From AWTP1-13 sp035714005 (GTDB lineage: Bacteria > Pseudomonadota > Alphaproteobacteria > Rhizobiales > Hyphomicrobiaceae), in assembly GCA_035714005.1 (NCBI GenBank), contig DASTMQ010000173.1:1-13010 (forward strand): a stretch of 13,010 bases of DNA. Reading direction: 5' to 3'. The translations under genes and the position numbers were made by a program. Below the pieces are notes generated by a model, which was given only the letters and a program-made list of their open reading frames with translations, searched no databases and was not told the DNA's origin. Shown here in pieces: positions 1 to 7,034 of this stretch (position 1 is the stretch's first letter; each line of letters starts with the position of its first letter).

Positions 1-27
1 TCGACGCACAATCGGACCAGTCGGCAT
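1..27 (-). CDS. Possible 5' end of a gene running off the left edge
   Basis: On the minus strand an ATG at 27 opens a frame of nine codons (MPTGPIVRR) that continues past the window edge. It is preceded by a GAGG ribosome-binding motif with an 8-nt spacer, which is the main support. It would start 43 nt downstream of the tRNA-Phe gene on the same strand. Nine residues are too few to recognise a family, so no function is proposed. It could equally be a chance ATG. Confidence 0.3.
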
Positions 28-70
28 CTTTTTAGCCTCGTAATACCATGATTTCATTGTATTTTTTGAA

Positions 71-146
71 TGGTGCCCAGGGGCGGAATCGAACCACCGA
101 CACCGTGATTTTCAGTCACGTGCTCTACCAACTGAGCTACCTGGGC
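71..146 (-). tRNA. tRNA-Phe (anticodon GAA)
   Basis: The reverse strand folds as a complete 76-nt tRNA. The 7-bp acceptor stem is GCCCAGG/CCTGGGC, the D arm is GCTC/GAGC, and the anticodon arm CGTGA/TCACG closes the loop CTGAAAA, giving anticodon GAA. The T arm is GGTGG/CCGCC with loop TTCGATT, and the 3' CCA is encoded. It has no mismatched stems apart from one G-T pair in the T stem. It decodes UUC/UUU. A good promoter lies just upstream at 186-214. No T-rich hairpin terminator is visible just downstream. tRNA genes are common integration sites, but I saw no repeated 3' end elsewhere in this window. Confidence 0.97.
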
Positions 147-185
147 GTCGCGAGGAACATCACGGGCGCCTCGCAAAGCGGCGCT

Positions 186-214
186 GTTATAGGGGCTCGG
201 CGTACCCCTGTCCA
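186..214 (-). promoter_or_regulatory. Candidate sigma70-type promoter for tRNA-Phe
   Basis: On the minus strand TGGACA (209-214; 5/6 to TTGACA) is followed after exactly 17 nt by TATAAC (186-191; 5/6 to TATAAT). Transcription would begin about 33 nt before the tRNA 5' end at 146. The box sits between the stop of the 218-aa secreted-protein gene (243) and the tRNA, so the tRNA probably has its own transcript. Confidence 0.6.
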
Positions 215-242
215 GCACGCGTGCCGAGACCAGCGCCCCGGC

Positions 243-899
243 TTACTGGGGCGGTCGCGCCGAGATTAGCTTCAGGAGATCCTTGTCCCGGCTGATGACG
301 GCAATGTCTTTGCACTGCGCCTTGTTGCGCTGGGTGCATTCAATCGTGACCTTGTAGGGCACTTGGCCAAATTTATAGACGGTGTATTCGGCAATCGCCC
401 CCTCCATGCCCTCCTCGGTGCGTTCATCAAACACCGAAACCTGCGGTTCTACCGCCGCGCCTTGGCTGCTTGGCCCGTAGATGGGATAGTTGGACGGAAA
501 TTGGTGCTGTACCCTCAGGTCGGCCTCGACCGTAATGGTCATGTCGCCGTAGCGGTCGACGATCTGATACCAAACCGGCTCCGCCTCATCGGTAATGATC
601 GTGCGTTCGAGCTGTGGACGGGCCCCGGTCGAGAACGCGTTGCTGGCCGTTGCCGGCGGCGTATCGAAGGCGAGAACGGGCAATTTTAAGCGGGCGAGCT
701 TGACCTCGTCGGCCGAGCCGGGCCCGACAGACAGCGGTGGATTGGCCGCCCGATCCCGAACAAATGCCGCGATTTCAGGGTTCTGCCAATCGACCTGGAT
801 GCTTTTTTCCTGCCCGAGCCCCAGCTGGGGTAACAACAGGCATAGGCCCGCGGCCAGCGCCAAAAGGCGGCCCGTGCTCTGATGGGCATTTGACGTCAT
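243..899 (-). CDS. Hypothetical secreted protein, 218 aa
   Basis: I do not recognise this family. Residues 1-29 look like a Sec signal peptide: a short N-region with Arg11, a hydrophobic Leu/Ala core, and a likely cut after GLG-29. Cys20 lies in the core but does not form a lipobox, because Leu precedes it. The mature part has a proline/glycine-rich stretch (about 52-95), then a region rich in alternating hydrophobic and polar residues (about 97-190) that suggests beta structure. Two cysteines eight residues apart (Cys188, Cys196) could form a disulfide in the periplasm. The ATG at 899 has a strong ribosome-binding site (GAGGGAG, 7-nt spacer). It is divergent from the AsmA-like gene across 174 bp and lies upstream of tRNA-Phe. 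Its location is inferred to be periplasm or outside the cell; function is unknown. Confidence 0.75.
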   Translation of the reverse strand: MTSNAHQSTGRLLALAAGLCLLLPQLGLGQEKSIQVDWQNPEIAAFVRDRAANPPLSVGPGSADEVKLARLKLPVLAFDTPPATASNAFSTGARPQLERTIITDEAEPVWYQIVDRYGDMTITVEADLRVQHQFPSNYPIYGPSSQGAAVEPQVSVFDERTEEGMEGAIAEYTVYKFGQVPYKVTIECTQRNKAQCKDIAVISRDKDLLKLISARPPQ

Positions 900-1073
900 T
901 GTTCAACTCCCTCGGCCGCGGTCCCAATACCTCCGGGCGCGCTTGCCCACCGCGTTCGGGCCAGCGCCACTGCCGTCACAATTGCGCGGCAAGACCATGG
1001 CCACCGGATTATACTGCCGACACCGCCGCGACGCCAAACCCAAGCCGTCGCGCACTTTGGGGGGAGATTGCCA

Positions 1074-3158
1074 ATGCCCGCAGCACAAGACAAGCCACGC
1101 CGCAGCCTGTGGCGACGGCCGCTATTTCTAATCCCCTTCGGCCTCTTTCTCACGCTGGTGCTCGGGCTTGCGGCGCTCATCGTGGCTCCCCCGATCGCCT
1201 TGGTGCGCGAACAGCTCACGCGCCTGGTCGAGGAAGCCACCGGCCGAGAGCTTAAGATAATGGGCGCCGTCAAGCTTGCCTTCTATCCCAAGCCAAGCCT
1301 CGTTCTGGAGGACGTCACGCTTGCGGGCCCGCCGGATGCCGCGGGTCCCGAGCTTGTGCGCGCTGAGCGTATTGCCGGGGAGATTGATCCACTTCCGCTG
1401 CTCAGTGGCAGGACAGAGATCGCAAAGCTCGAAATCGTTCGCCCCACGCTCACCATTCGTCCCGAGGATCGCTCACTTCTTGACCGCGTGTCGCAAGGTC
1501 CATCCGGCGGCATCGGGTTGCAGGCCGATGCGATCGTTTTCCGCCAAATCACGATCACGGACGGCTCAGTCAATTATCTTGTCAGGCAACCCAATCCGAG
1601 TTGGCGCATCGATCAGGCCTCGGCGACTTTCGCTGACACGGCGGGCAACGGCGCGACTAAGGGTAGCGGTAGCTTCAGATGGCGTGACGACCGGGTGACA
1701 TTTAGCTCGATGCTTGCGGACGCGCGCGCCTATGCCCGCGGCGAAGCCTCGCCGCTGACGGTCAAGGTCGAAATGAAGAACCTCGCACTCGAATTGAAGG
1801 GCGAGCTTTCGCCAAAGGATACCCCTAATGTTAAAGGGAGTTTGGTCGCCAGCACCAATTCGGTGCGCGATCTGGCGCTCTGGCTCGATGCCGATCCCGG
1901 GGCATATGCGCTAAAGGGACCCGCGAGTTTCGAGGGGTCCATGGTCGCAAGCGTCGATCAGATCGCGCTCGCGAAGGCGTCATTAAAGATGGACGCCGGC
2001 GAAAGCACCTGGGATACACAGATTCGCTTTGGCGAGCTGCGACCACAGGTAACCGGCAACATCAGCTGGCGGCGGCTCGATCTACAGAAGCTTCTGGGCG
2101 AAACACCCAAAATCCCGGCGCTCGCCGTCCAAGCACGCGGCGTTGATGGCACCAACATCCCCTCGGCGTGGCAAGCCCTTGTTGCCCAGCTTGCGGCGCT
2201 CAATGCCTCGCCAGGCGTGGCACTGAACGCGCTCGCGACTTCATCGGTGACGCGGCCCGATCGCAGTTCCTGGAGTGTGGAGACACTCGACCTCGAGGCC
2301 CTAACGGCCGTGGACCTCAACCTGACGACGGCCGCAGACCTCGTGACGCACGGGACCGTGCAGATGCAGGATGCGCGCGCCGATGTCCTTCTCCACGACG
2401 GCAGGCTCACGTATACCCTCAAGCAGATCGGCATCGACAAAGGCCGCGCCACCGGCCGGGTAGACGTCGATGCGAGCACCAAGCCTGCCAAGGTAGCGCT
2501 CAGCCTCAGCGCCAGCGACGTCCCGGCCGAAAAAGTTTTGGCACAGATCGTCGACAATGCATTTCTGAGTGGGGCCGCCAAGCTGGATCTCGTGGTTGCC
2601 GGCGAGGGTCGCAATGCACAGGAGGTCCTGAAAACGCTCGATGGTAAAGTCGACGTCACGATTGAGAAGGGCCGGCTCATCGGCTTCAACCTACGGCGGG
2701 CGCTCCTCGAGTGGTGGCGAAGTTGGTCCTATGATCCCCAACAGCGAACAAGCTTCGACAAGATCTTTGGCAATTACGGCATCAAGGATGGCGTGGTGCG
2801 AACGCTCAGCGATTTGTCGCTGACTGGACCCGAAATCGAGATCACCTCGAATGGGACCATCACCCTGCCCTCGCAGACCCTCGATCAAAGGGTCCGCCTC
2901 AAGGCCTTTCCCCCACCCCAGCATCTTGCGGTGCCCCTGCGGGTAGGCGGGAGCTGGCAACGCCCATCGATTTCGTGGGATTGGTTATCGGTATTCTCCG
3001 ATCCATCCAATTCCGCGGCCCCCACTAGCGTGACGAGTTCCCCAGAACCAATACCACCGGAAGTTAAGGCCAGTATTCAACAAACCCTCAATGGTCCGAA
3101 TGCGGACCAGCTTCCAGCGCAGGTGCGCGACCTGCTGCAGGCGTTGGCGAGCCAATAG
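1074..3158 (+). CDS. AsmA-family inner-membrane-anchored envelope protein
   Basis: This 694-aa protein begins with a basic cytoplasmic tail (about 1-16) and one membrane helix (about 17-39). A long periplasmic region follows that opens with the usual AsmA N-terminal pattern (a GRELKIMGAVKLAFYPKPSL-type stretch at about 56-75). The C-terminal part (about 520-650) has the conserved AsmA features: a VTIEKGRLIGFNL stretch, a KIFGNYGIKDGVV stretch, and a final LRVGGSWQRPSISWD motif. AsmA-like proteins are known to affect outer-membrane assembly and, in the wider family, lipid transport between membranes. The exact substrate cannot be read here. The ATG at 1074 is preferred over the in-frame TTG at 1068, because GGGGAG ends 8 nt before the ATG but only 2 nt before the TTG. 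A TATACT box at 1010-1015 could be its -10 element, but no good -35 accompanies it. It appears monocistronic and convergent with galE. Confidence 0.88.
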   Translation: MPAAQDKPRRSLWRRPLFLIPFGLFLTLVLGLAALIVAPPIALVREQLTRLVEEATGRELKIMGAVKLAFYPKPSLVLEDVTLAGPPDAAGPELVRAERIAGEIDPLPLLSGRTEIAKLEIVRPTLTIRPEDRSLLDRVSQGPSGGIGLQADAIVFRQITITDGSVNYLVRQPNPSWRIDQASATFADTAGNGATKGSGSFRWRDDRVTFSSMLADARAYARGEASPLTVKVEMKNLALELKGELSPKDTPNVKGSLVASTNSVRDLALWLDADPGAYALKGPASFEGSMVASVDQIALAKASLKMDAGESTWDTQIRFGELRPQVTGNISWRRLDLQKLLGETPKIPALAVQARGVDGTNIPSAWQALVAQLAALNASPGVALNALATSSVTRPDRSSWSVETLDLEALTAVDLNLTTAADLVTHGTVQMQDARADVLLHDGRLTYTLKQIGIDKGRATGRVDVDASTKPAKVALSLSASDVPAEKVLAQIVDNAFLSGAAKLDLVVAGEGRNAQEVLKTLDGKVDVTIEKGRLIGFNLRRALLEWWRSWSYDPQQRTSFDKIFGNYGIKDGVVRTLSDLSLTGPEIEITSNGTITLPSQTLDQRVRLKAFPPPQHLAVPLRVGGSWQRPSISWDWLSVFSDPSNSAAPTSVTSSPEPIPPEVKASIQQTLNGPNADQLPAQVRDLLQALASQ

Positions 3159-3251
3159 GCGGCAGGCGCATTGGGGGCATGGTAGCGATGCCGGTCCGGC
3201 AGGGTTACGGGCAACCGCGGCGCGAGAACGCCCGAAATGGCTAGGCGACCG

Positions 3252-4250
3252 CTAGGAGACCTGCATCACGTCGCGTTGCTCGCGACGCTCCCAGGCCAGT
3301 GCCGTGCGAATGATATCGTCGAGACCATAAAGGGCGCGCCAGCCGAGCGTCTTGCGAATGGCCGACGCATCGGCAATGAGGGCCGAAGGGTCGCCCGGCC
3401 GTCGCTCGGCCGCCGCAACAGGCAATTTTCGTCCATGGGCCTGCTCAACGGCGCCAATCACCTCCAAAACCGAATGGCCCATGCCGTTACCGCAGTTGAA
3501 GCAAGCGTTGCGGCCGGACCGGCATAAAAAATCGTAGGTGGCGACGTGCGCGTGCGCCAAGTCTGTCACGTGGATAAAATCGCGCACACAGGTCCCGTCC
3601 GGCGTGTCGTAGTCCGTGCCATAAATCCGCATGCCATCGCGTTTGCCAACGGCGACCTCGCACGCAACTTTGACAAGGTGCGTCGCGTTTGGCGTGCTCT
3701 GCCCCGTCCGCCCCTGGGGGTCGGACCCCGCGACGTTGAAATAACGCAAGATGCCATAGTTGAGGCCCGAAGCTGCCGATATGTCTCGAACCATGCGCTC
3801 TACGAATAGTTTCGACCATCCATAGGGATTGACGGGATTGAGGAGTGAGGCTTCCGACACCGGCGCGCCGCCGGTTGGAATGCCATAAACCGCCGCCGAG
3901 GAGGAAAACAGAAACCGCTTGATCCCTCGCGCGACCAGAAAATCGATCAGGTCCAGGCTGCGAAAGGCATTGTTGCGATAATACCTCGCCGGATCCGCAA
4001 CCGACTCCGGCACAACCGCAGAGCCCGCAAAATGTAGGACACCGTCGATCGTGTGCTGTCGAAGAACTGTGTCCAAAAGGTCGCGATCAGCAATGTCGCC
4101 TTGGTAGAGCTGGGCCGCAGGTGCCAAATTCTCCCGAACGCCCGTCGAGAGGTCATCAACGACCACGACCTTGTAACCGGCATCGAGGAAGCCATAAACG
4201 GCATGGCTGCCGACATAACCACTGCCGCCTGCGATCAACACAGTTAGCAT
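3252..4250 (-). CDS. galE: UDP-glucose 4-epimerase
   Basis: GalE interconverts UDP-glucose and UDP-galactose with bound NAD in the cytoplasm, supplying galactose for surface polysaccharides and the Leloir pathway. The 332-aa length is normal. The N-terminal Rossmann motif GxxGxxG is at residues 8-14, the VDDLSTG segment that contacts the cofactor at 31-37, the catalytic Ser in the FSSSAAVYG stretch (115-123), and the catalytic YxxxK at Tyr143/Lys147 within NPYGWSK. The RYFNVAGSDP stretch (169-178) and the VRDFIHVTDLAHAH stretch (222-235) are typical of GalE rather than other short-chain epimerases. The start has a GAGGGG site 9 nt upstream. It lies alone, with no other sugar-nucleotide genes nearby, and is divergent from a membrane-protein gene. 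The 93 bp after its stop, shared with the convergent AsmA-like gene, show no T-rich terminator. Confidence 0.96.
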   Translation of the reverse strand: MLTVLIAGGSGYVGSHAVYGFLDAGYKVVVVDDLSTGVRENLAPAAQLYQGDIADRDLLDTVLRQHTIDGVLHFAGSAVVPESVADPARYYRNNAFRSLDLIDFLVARGIKRFLFSSSAAVYGIPTGGAPVSEASLLNPVNPYGWSKLFVERMVRDISAASGLNYGILRYFNVAGSDPQGRTGQSTPNATHLVKVACEVAVGKRDGMRIYGTDYDTPDGTCVRDFIHVTDLAHAHVATYDFLCRSGRNACFNCGNGMGHSVLEVIGAVEQAHGRKLPVAAAERRPGDPSALIADASAIRKTLGWRALYGLDDIIRTALAWERREQRDVMQVS

Positions 4251-4319
4251 GGATTGAAACCCCTCACAGGCGCTCTAACCCCGCCAACCCACGATCGCAC
4301 TTTCTCTAGCACAGGCACG

Positions 4320-4334
4320 CACAAGGCCCTTGTG
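4320..4334. repeat. 15-bp palindrome in the galE divergent intergenic region
   Basis: CACAAGG-C-CCTTGTG is a perfect inverted repeat with 7-bp arms around one central base. It sits in the 159-bp region between the divergent galE (minus) and four-helix membrane-protein (plus) genes. Its right arm overlaps the candidate -35 box at 4330-4335, the classic position for a repressor operator. The binding protein is unknown. Confidence 0.4.
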
Positions 4335-4358
4335 GAATGGATTGATGCCTCGATTAAT
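4330..4358 (+). promoter_or_regulatory. Weak candidate promoter for the four-helix membrane protein
   Basis: TTGTGG (4330-4335) and ATTAAT (4353-4358) are separated by 17 nt and lie about 50 nt before the start at 4410. The boxes match consensus in only 3/6 and 4/6 positions. The overlap with the palindrome at 4320-4334 adds some interest. A second perfect palindrome, TTAGCGCTAA, follows at 4361-4370, close to the expected transcription start. Confidence 0.3.
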
Positions 4359-4409
4359 GGTTAGCGCTAAGAACCGCGGGTGAGGTGTTGACTTTGCCGG
4401 GGGATGCTA

Positions 4410-5078
4410 ATGGCCGCACTTGCATGGCTTCGCCGAGTTGTCGTGTCCGTCGGGATCGGCACCACGAGCTACGCCTTAATGCTTGGCATCATGATCTTGA
4501 GCGTGGTTTACGATCGCGAACTGGAGCCGGTCATAACCTCCGCCTTCAACCTCGGCCGCCAGATCGTCTCGGCTTTCGACGAGCTTGCCTCGGGTAGCCA
4601 CTGGGGACAGGTCGCAATCAACCACCTGCGCGAACGCGTAAACATGACACATGTGGTCCTCTCGATTCCGGCCATCATTGTTGCAACGATCGTCGTCGGT
4701 ATTCCGTTCAATCGGCTGCTAGGAGGGACACGGACGGCAGTCCAGCGGATTGTAATTGCCCTCGTCAGCATCCCTGCCACCGTCGTGTTGGCGGTCGTCC
4801 TGTTCACCTTCAACGCCCTGATGCCTGCCGTCTATGCCGAGCTGTTGCGATTTGCCGACTGGATCTGGCAGGGCTCGCTCGATGCGCTGAGCGCCGCGGG
4901 TGATAGTCTGCCCGGGGCACGCAAGCTCACCAATGCCGCGCGTCAGGGCTTCTCTGGCCACCATTACGTGATCATGGCCCTGTGCAGCATGCTGGCCTCC
5001 TTCCTGGTCAATGCCATTTTCGTCTCCTTCTCCAGCTCACGTTCCAAAGCATCGGGCAGGCCGCGCCGGCCGGCCTAG
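4410..5078 (+). CDS. Hypothetical four-helix inner-membrane protein, 222 aa
   Basis: I do not recognise this family. Four membrane helices are visible: about 10-33, 80-100, 113-138 and 185-207. Between helices 1 and 2 and between helices 3 and 4 lie polar/amphipathic stretches of roughly 45 residues. The C-terminus (about 208-222) is short and strongly basic (SRSKASGRPRR), which by the positive-inside rule places it in the cytoplasm. The basic WLRR near residue 6-9 puts the N-terminus there too, consistent with four passes. The ATG at 4410 is chosen because a GGGGG tract ends 6 nt upstream; the in-frame ATG at 4404 directly abuts that tract and would have no spacer. It is divergent from galE and is followed after 175 bp by the HU-like gene, so it is probably a separate transcription unit. 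Confidence 0.75.
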   Translation: MAALAWLRRVVVSVGIGTTSYALMLGIMILSVVYDRELEPVITSAFNLGRQIVSAFDELASGSHWGQVAINHLRERVNMTHVVLSIPAIIVATIVVGIPFNRLLGGTRTAVQRIVIALVSIPATVVLAVVLFTFNALMPAVYAELLRFADWIWQGSLDALSAAGDSLPGARKLTNAARQGFSGHHYVIMALCSMLASFLVNAIFVSFSSSRSKASGRPRRPA

Positions 5079-5202
5079 ATCCGACATGGCCGACGCCGCG
5101 TGACTTGCAGAGGCCGTGGCAAATCGACCACGCATTTCGCGTTTGCTGGAGGCTGGTTAAGGATTTGATACCCAAACTGCGCGAATACACATATCGCTCG
5201 GG

Positions 5203-5223
5203 AATCACAAGATTTTTGTGGTT
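5203..5223. repeat. Inverted repeat upstream of the HU-like gene
   Basis: CACAA (5206-5210) and TTGTG (5216-5220) are inverted around GATTT, and the arms extend by one T-G pair and an AA/TT pair on each side. It ends 30 nt before the HU-like start codon at 5254, so it could be an operator or a small hairpin in the 5' leader. The 175 bp upstream of the gene hold no convincing -35/-10 pair. Confidence 0.3.
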
Positions 5224-5253
5224 ATCGGATCGCAGATAAACAGAGGGCAGCAC

Positions 5254-5589
5254 ATGAAGCGCATCGAATTGAGCATCCCCCGGATCGCCCCGGGCAAGGC
5301 AAAAGCCAAAGTGGAAACGGTCACGCTCCGACACCTCGCTACGGCTCTTTCGGAAGCCCATGCGGTCAAGAAGGCCGAGGTCAATGCCATGCTGGTGCAC
5401 ATGGTCGAGGACATCGCCAAGCACCTGAAAAAGGGCAAACGCATTCGCTTGAACGGCCTCGGGATCCTGCAGGTCCGCAAGCGGCCGGCACGCATGGGGC
5501 GTAACCCTGCGACCGGCGAAACCATCAAAATCAAGGCCAGCAAGAAGATCGCTTTCCGGGCAGCCAAGGACCTGAAGCAAGCCATCTAA
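5254..5589 (+). CDS. HU/IHF-family DNA-binding protein with N-terminal extension
   Basis: The 111-aa protein aligns with HU/IHF over residues about 23-111: helical dimerisation region (25-58), the GKRIRLNGLGILQVRKR beta segment (61-77), the arm signature RNPATGE (83-89) with Pro85 that would intercalate in DNA, and the C-terminal helix FRAAKDLKQAI. These proteins bind the minor groove as dimers and bend DNA in the nucleoid. The first roughly 22 residues (basic, with prolines at 9 and 13) have no counterpart in standard 90-aa HU. The ATG at 5254 is used because an AGAGGG site precedes it with a good spacer; an earlier in-frame start at 5218 has no such site and would add twelve residues. The gene stands alone and ends in a strong terminator. 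It could be a divergent HU paralogue rather than the main HU or IHF subunit. Confidence 0.9.
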   Translation: MKRIELSIPRIAPGKAKAKVETVTLRHLATALSEAHAVKKAEVNAMLVHMVEDIAKHLKKGKRIRLNGLGILQVRKRPARMGRNPATGETIKIKASKKIAFRAAKDLKQAI

Positions 5590-5616
5590 CGCGGGCAACC
5601 GGAACGACCTGTCTCG

Positions 5617-5644
5617 GCCTCGCCTGGTGCGGGGCTATTTTTTT
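5617..5644 (+). terminator. Intrinsic terminator after the HU-like gene
   Basis: GCCTCGC (5617-5623) pairs with GCGGGGC (5629-5635) around a 5-nt loop, with one G-T pair. It is followed by TA and seven T residues (5638-5644). It lies 28 nt after the HU-like stop. The T tract doubles as the two final Lys codons (AAA AAA) of the opposing DUF2277 gene, so the two convergent units share this DNA. Confidence 0.8.
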
Positions 5645-5940
5645 GCGGAGACTTCGCTTGGCACTCGCTCTCGTGCACCAAAACGCCGTTGACTCCTCAC
5701 CCGCGCCTTGGCGGCTTCGATGTCGCGGTCACGCGGCGGTGCATGCGTGATGAGCGAATGCAACAGTCGATGCGCCGCTTGCGTAACCTGCTCCACGGCA
5801 TCATTGAACGCCTGCTCGTTCGCCTCGGACGGGCGCGTGAAACCGGACAGCTTGCGCACGAACTGAAGCGAGGCGGCCCTGATCTCCTCGTCCGAGGCGG
5901 GTGGTTTGAAGTTATGCAGGGTCTTAATGTTTCGACACAT
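5635..5940 (-). CDS. DUF2277 family protein
   Basis: The 101-aa protein begins MCRNIKTLHNFKPPASDEEI and contains the FVRKLSGFTRPSEANEQAF stretch (about 27-45), both hallmarks of DUF2277. This is a small, mostly helical family of unknown function common in Proteobacteria and Actinobacteria. Members are usually about 90 aa; the extra basic tail (about 85-101) is variable. The ATG at 5940 fits the conserved MCRNI start and has a GGAGG site with a 5-nt spacer; six further in-frame residues upstream are rejected. It is the last gene of the minus-strand operon, 36 nt after the phosphatase stop. A role related to thiol or metal chemistry is tempting because of the DUF1178 neighbour, but nothing here proves it. 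Confidence 0.87.
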   Translation of the reverse strand: MCRNIKTLHNFKPPASDEEIRAASLQFVRKLSGFTRPSEANEQAFNDAVEQVTQAAHRLLHSLITHAPPRDRDIEAAKARVRSQRRFGARERVPSEVSAKK

Positions 5941-5976
5941 GAATGCCTCCGAGACCACCAGCCGACCTGGCGAGCG

Positions 5977-6570
5977 CTAATCGACCAGCAAGCGGCCGAC
6001 AACGGCGGGCTCACCCCCGGCAGCGATGCGCACAACCACGATCTCTCCTTGCGCCGGATTGATGCCTAGCAAAGCTGAGATGAGAATTCCGTGCGTCACA
6101 AACAACACCCGTGCGGCGGGGTCCAATTTGCCCAGGTAGGATTTGATGGCTGCAACCTGGGACACCCTATGCTCCTGGCGACCGACGAGGTTGCTCAGGG
6201 CATCGAAGTCTTCTGCCATTTTGTCGGTGACGAGGCGTGCCGTCTCACGGCATCGACACCAGGGGCTGGTCAGGACCTGATCGAACACCACCTGGTTGCG
6301 CGCAAGCGCGGCAGCGGTGCGGCGCGCCTGGGCACGACCTTCTTGGCTCAGATTACGTTGGGTTGCGCAGTCATCGAGCCGAAAGGCCGCCGGGTCACCG
6401 GCGCCGCCCGGAGCATCCGCGTGCCGCATGAAAGCGGCGTGGCCAGGCTGCCGGAGCGCTTGCCAAGGATCGGCCTGTGCCTGGGCGTCGGAGCTCGCCA
6501 GCAACGCCAGCGCCACGCACAAAAGGCCACCGAGCAGCCGCGGCGCTAGCGGCGACCGGCGCGGCCTCAA
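5977..6570 (-). CDS. Exported histidine phosphatase family protein
   Basis: The 197-aa protein starts with a basic stretch and a Leu/Ala-rich core ending at AQA (about residues 10-32), a likely Sec signal peptide, so it should act in the periplasm. The phosphatase core follows: FMRHADAPGG with Arg49 and the His50 that would carry the phosphate, a CATQRNLSQEGRAQA stretch (68-82), Arg106/Arg108 in SPWCRCRETA, and the second catalytic His160 in VTHG. RHA instead of the common RHG is seen in SixA-like members. Substrate unknown. The start is a TTG at 6570 whose TTGA overlaps the DUF1178 stop by 4 nt; AGAGGA lies 6 nt before it, which supports this unusual start and translational coupling. A later internal start would remove the signal peptide. 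Confidence 0.85.
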   Translation of the reverse strand: MRPRRSPLAPRLLGGLLCVALALLASSDAQAQADPWQALRQPGHAAFMRHADAPGGAGDPAAFRLDDCATQRNLSQEGRAQARRTAAALARNQVVFDQVLTSPWCRCRETARLVTDKMAEDFDALSNLVGRQEHRVSQVAAIKSYLGKLDPAARVLFVTHGILISALLGINPAQGEIVVVRIAAGGEPAVVGRLLVD

Positions 6571-7034
6571 TTGTGGTCCTCTGGCAGGATCGGGAGCGGA
6601 AAAAACTCGATGCCTTCCTCGCTTAGAGCCTCGGCCTCATCGGCCGTTGCCTCGCCGTGGATGCCCCGCGCGGGTGCCTCTTCGTAGTGGATCTTGCGCG
6701 CCTCGTCGGGAAAGCGGGGGCCCACGTATTCCGATTTGGCCTCAATCTCCACCCTCAGCTTGCGCATGGCGGCCATTAGTTCGCCGTGGGCGGCGAGGCG
6801 ATGTGTCTCGGGTTTGCTTGCCTCCCGGGATCGGGCCGCTTCCTTTACCACCGCCTCCTTGGCGCTGGACCGCTTTGTCAGCTTCGGCGCCATCAGCGCC
6901 TTGGAAACCTGCGTGCTCCCACATTTGGCACACGACAGTTGCTTGCCCTTGGCCTGCCGCTCGTACGCGGCACTACTGGCAAACCACGCGTCGAATTCGT
7001 GGCCCTTCTTGCATTTGAGGCGATAGCGGATCAT
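6567..7034 (-). CDS. DUF1178 family zinc-ribbon-like protein
   Basis: The 155-aa protein begins MIRYRLKCKKGHEFDAWF, then has LSCAKCGSTQVSKALMAPKL (about 33-52): the DUF1178 pattern. Cys8, His12 and the Cys35-x2-Cys38 pair could bind one metal ion, probably zinc. The middle (about 55-90) is rich in Lys, Ala and Glu and probably helical or disordered. The C-terminal RKIHYEEAPARGIHGEAT stretch (about 112-129) and a PLPILPED ending are typical of the family. Function is unknown. In many alphaproteobacteria this gene lies directly after a Nit-type amidase, as here: the amidase stop and this start overlap as ATGA. The stop in turn overlaps the phosphatase start by 4 nt, so the three genes are probably translationally coupled. 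Confidence 0.93.
   Translation of the reverse strand: MIRYRLKCKKGHEFDAWFASSAAYERQAKGKQLSCAKCGSTQVSKALMAPKLTKRSSAKEAVVKEAARSREASKPETHRLAAHGELMAAMRKLRVEIEAKSEYVGPRFPDEARKIHYEEAPARGIHGEATADEAEALSEEGIEFFPLPILPEDHN

Noticed and set aside
71..146. tRNA-Phe as the attachment site of an integrated element
   Set aside because: No integrase gene and no second copy of the tRNA 3' end is visible in the window; the flanking genes look like ordinary chromosomal genes.
1958..2689. A 243-codon open frame on the minus strand inside the AsmA-like gene
   Set aside because: Its product is a low-complexity Ser/Arg/Ala-rich chain with no family resemblance, as expected for an antisense shadow of a GC-rich gene. 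The plus-strand protein has clear AsmA motifs over the same stretch.
3159..3251. Bidirectional terminator between the convergent AsmA-like gene and galE
   Set aside because: Only a 5-bp stem (GGCAT/ATGCC at 3176-3192) is present and neither strand has a T tract after it.
5008..5598. A 196-codon minus-strand frame covering the HU-like gene
   Set aside because: The plus strand encodes an unmistakable HU-family protein with RNPATGE. Antisense frames opposite HU genes are a frequent misannotation, and this one has no signature.
6296..7018. A 240-codon plus-strand frame opposite the DUF1178 and phosphatase genes
   Set aside because: Product is Arg/Pro/Ser-rich without any motif and crosses two real genes on the other strand.
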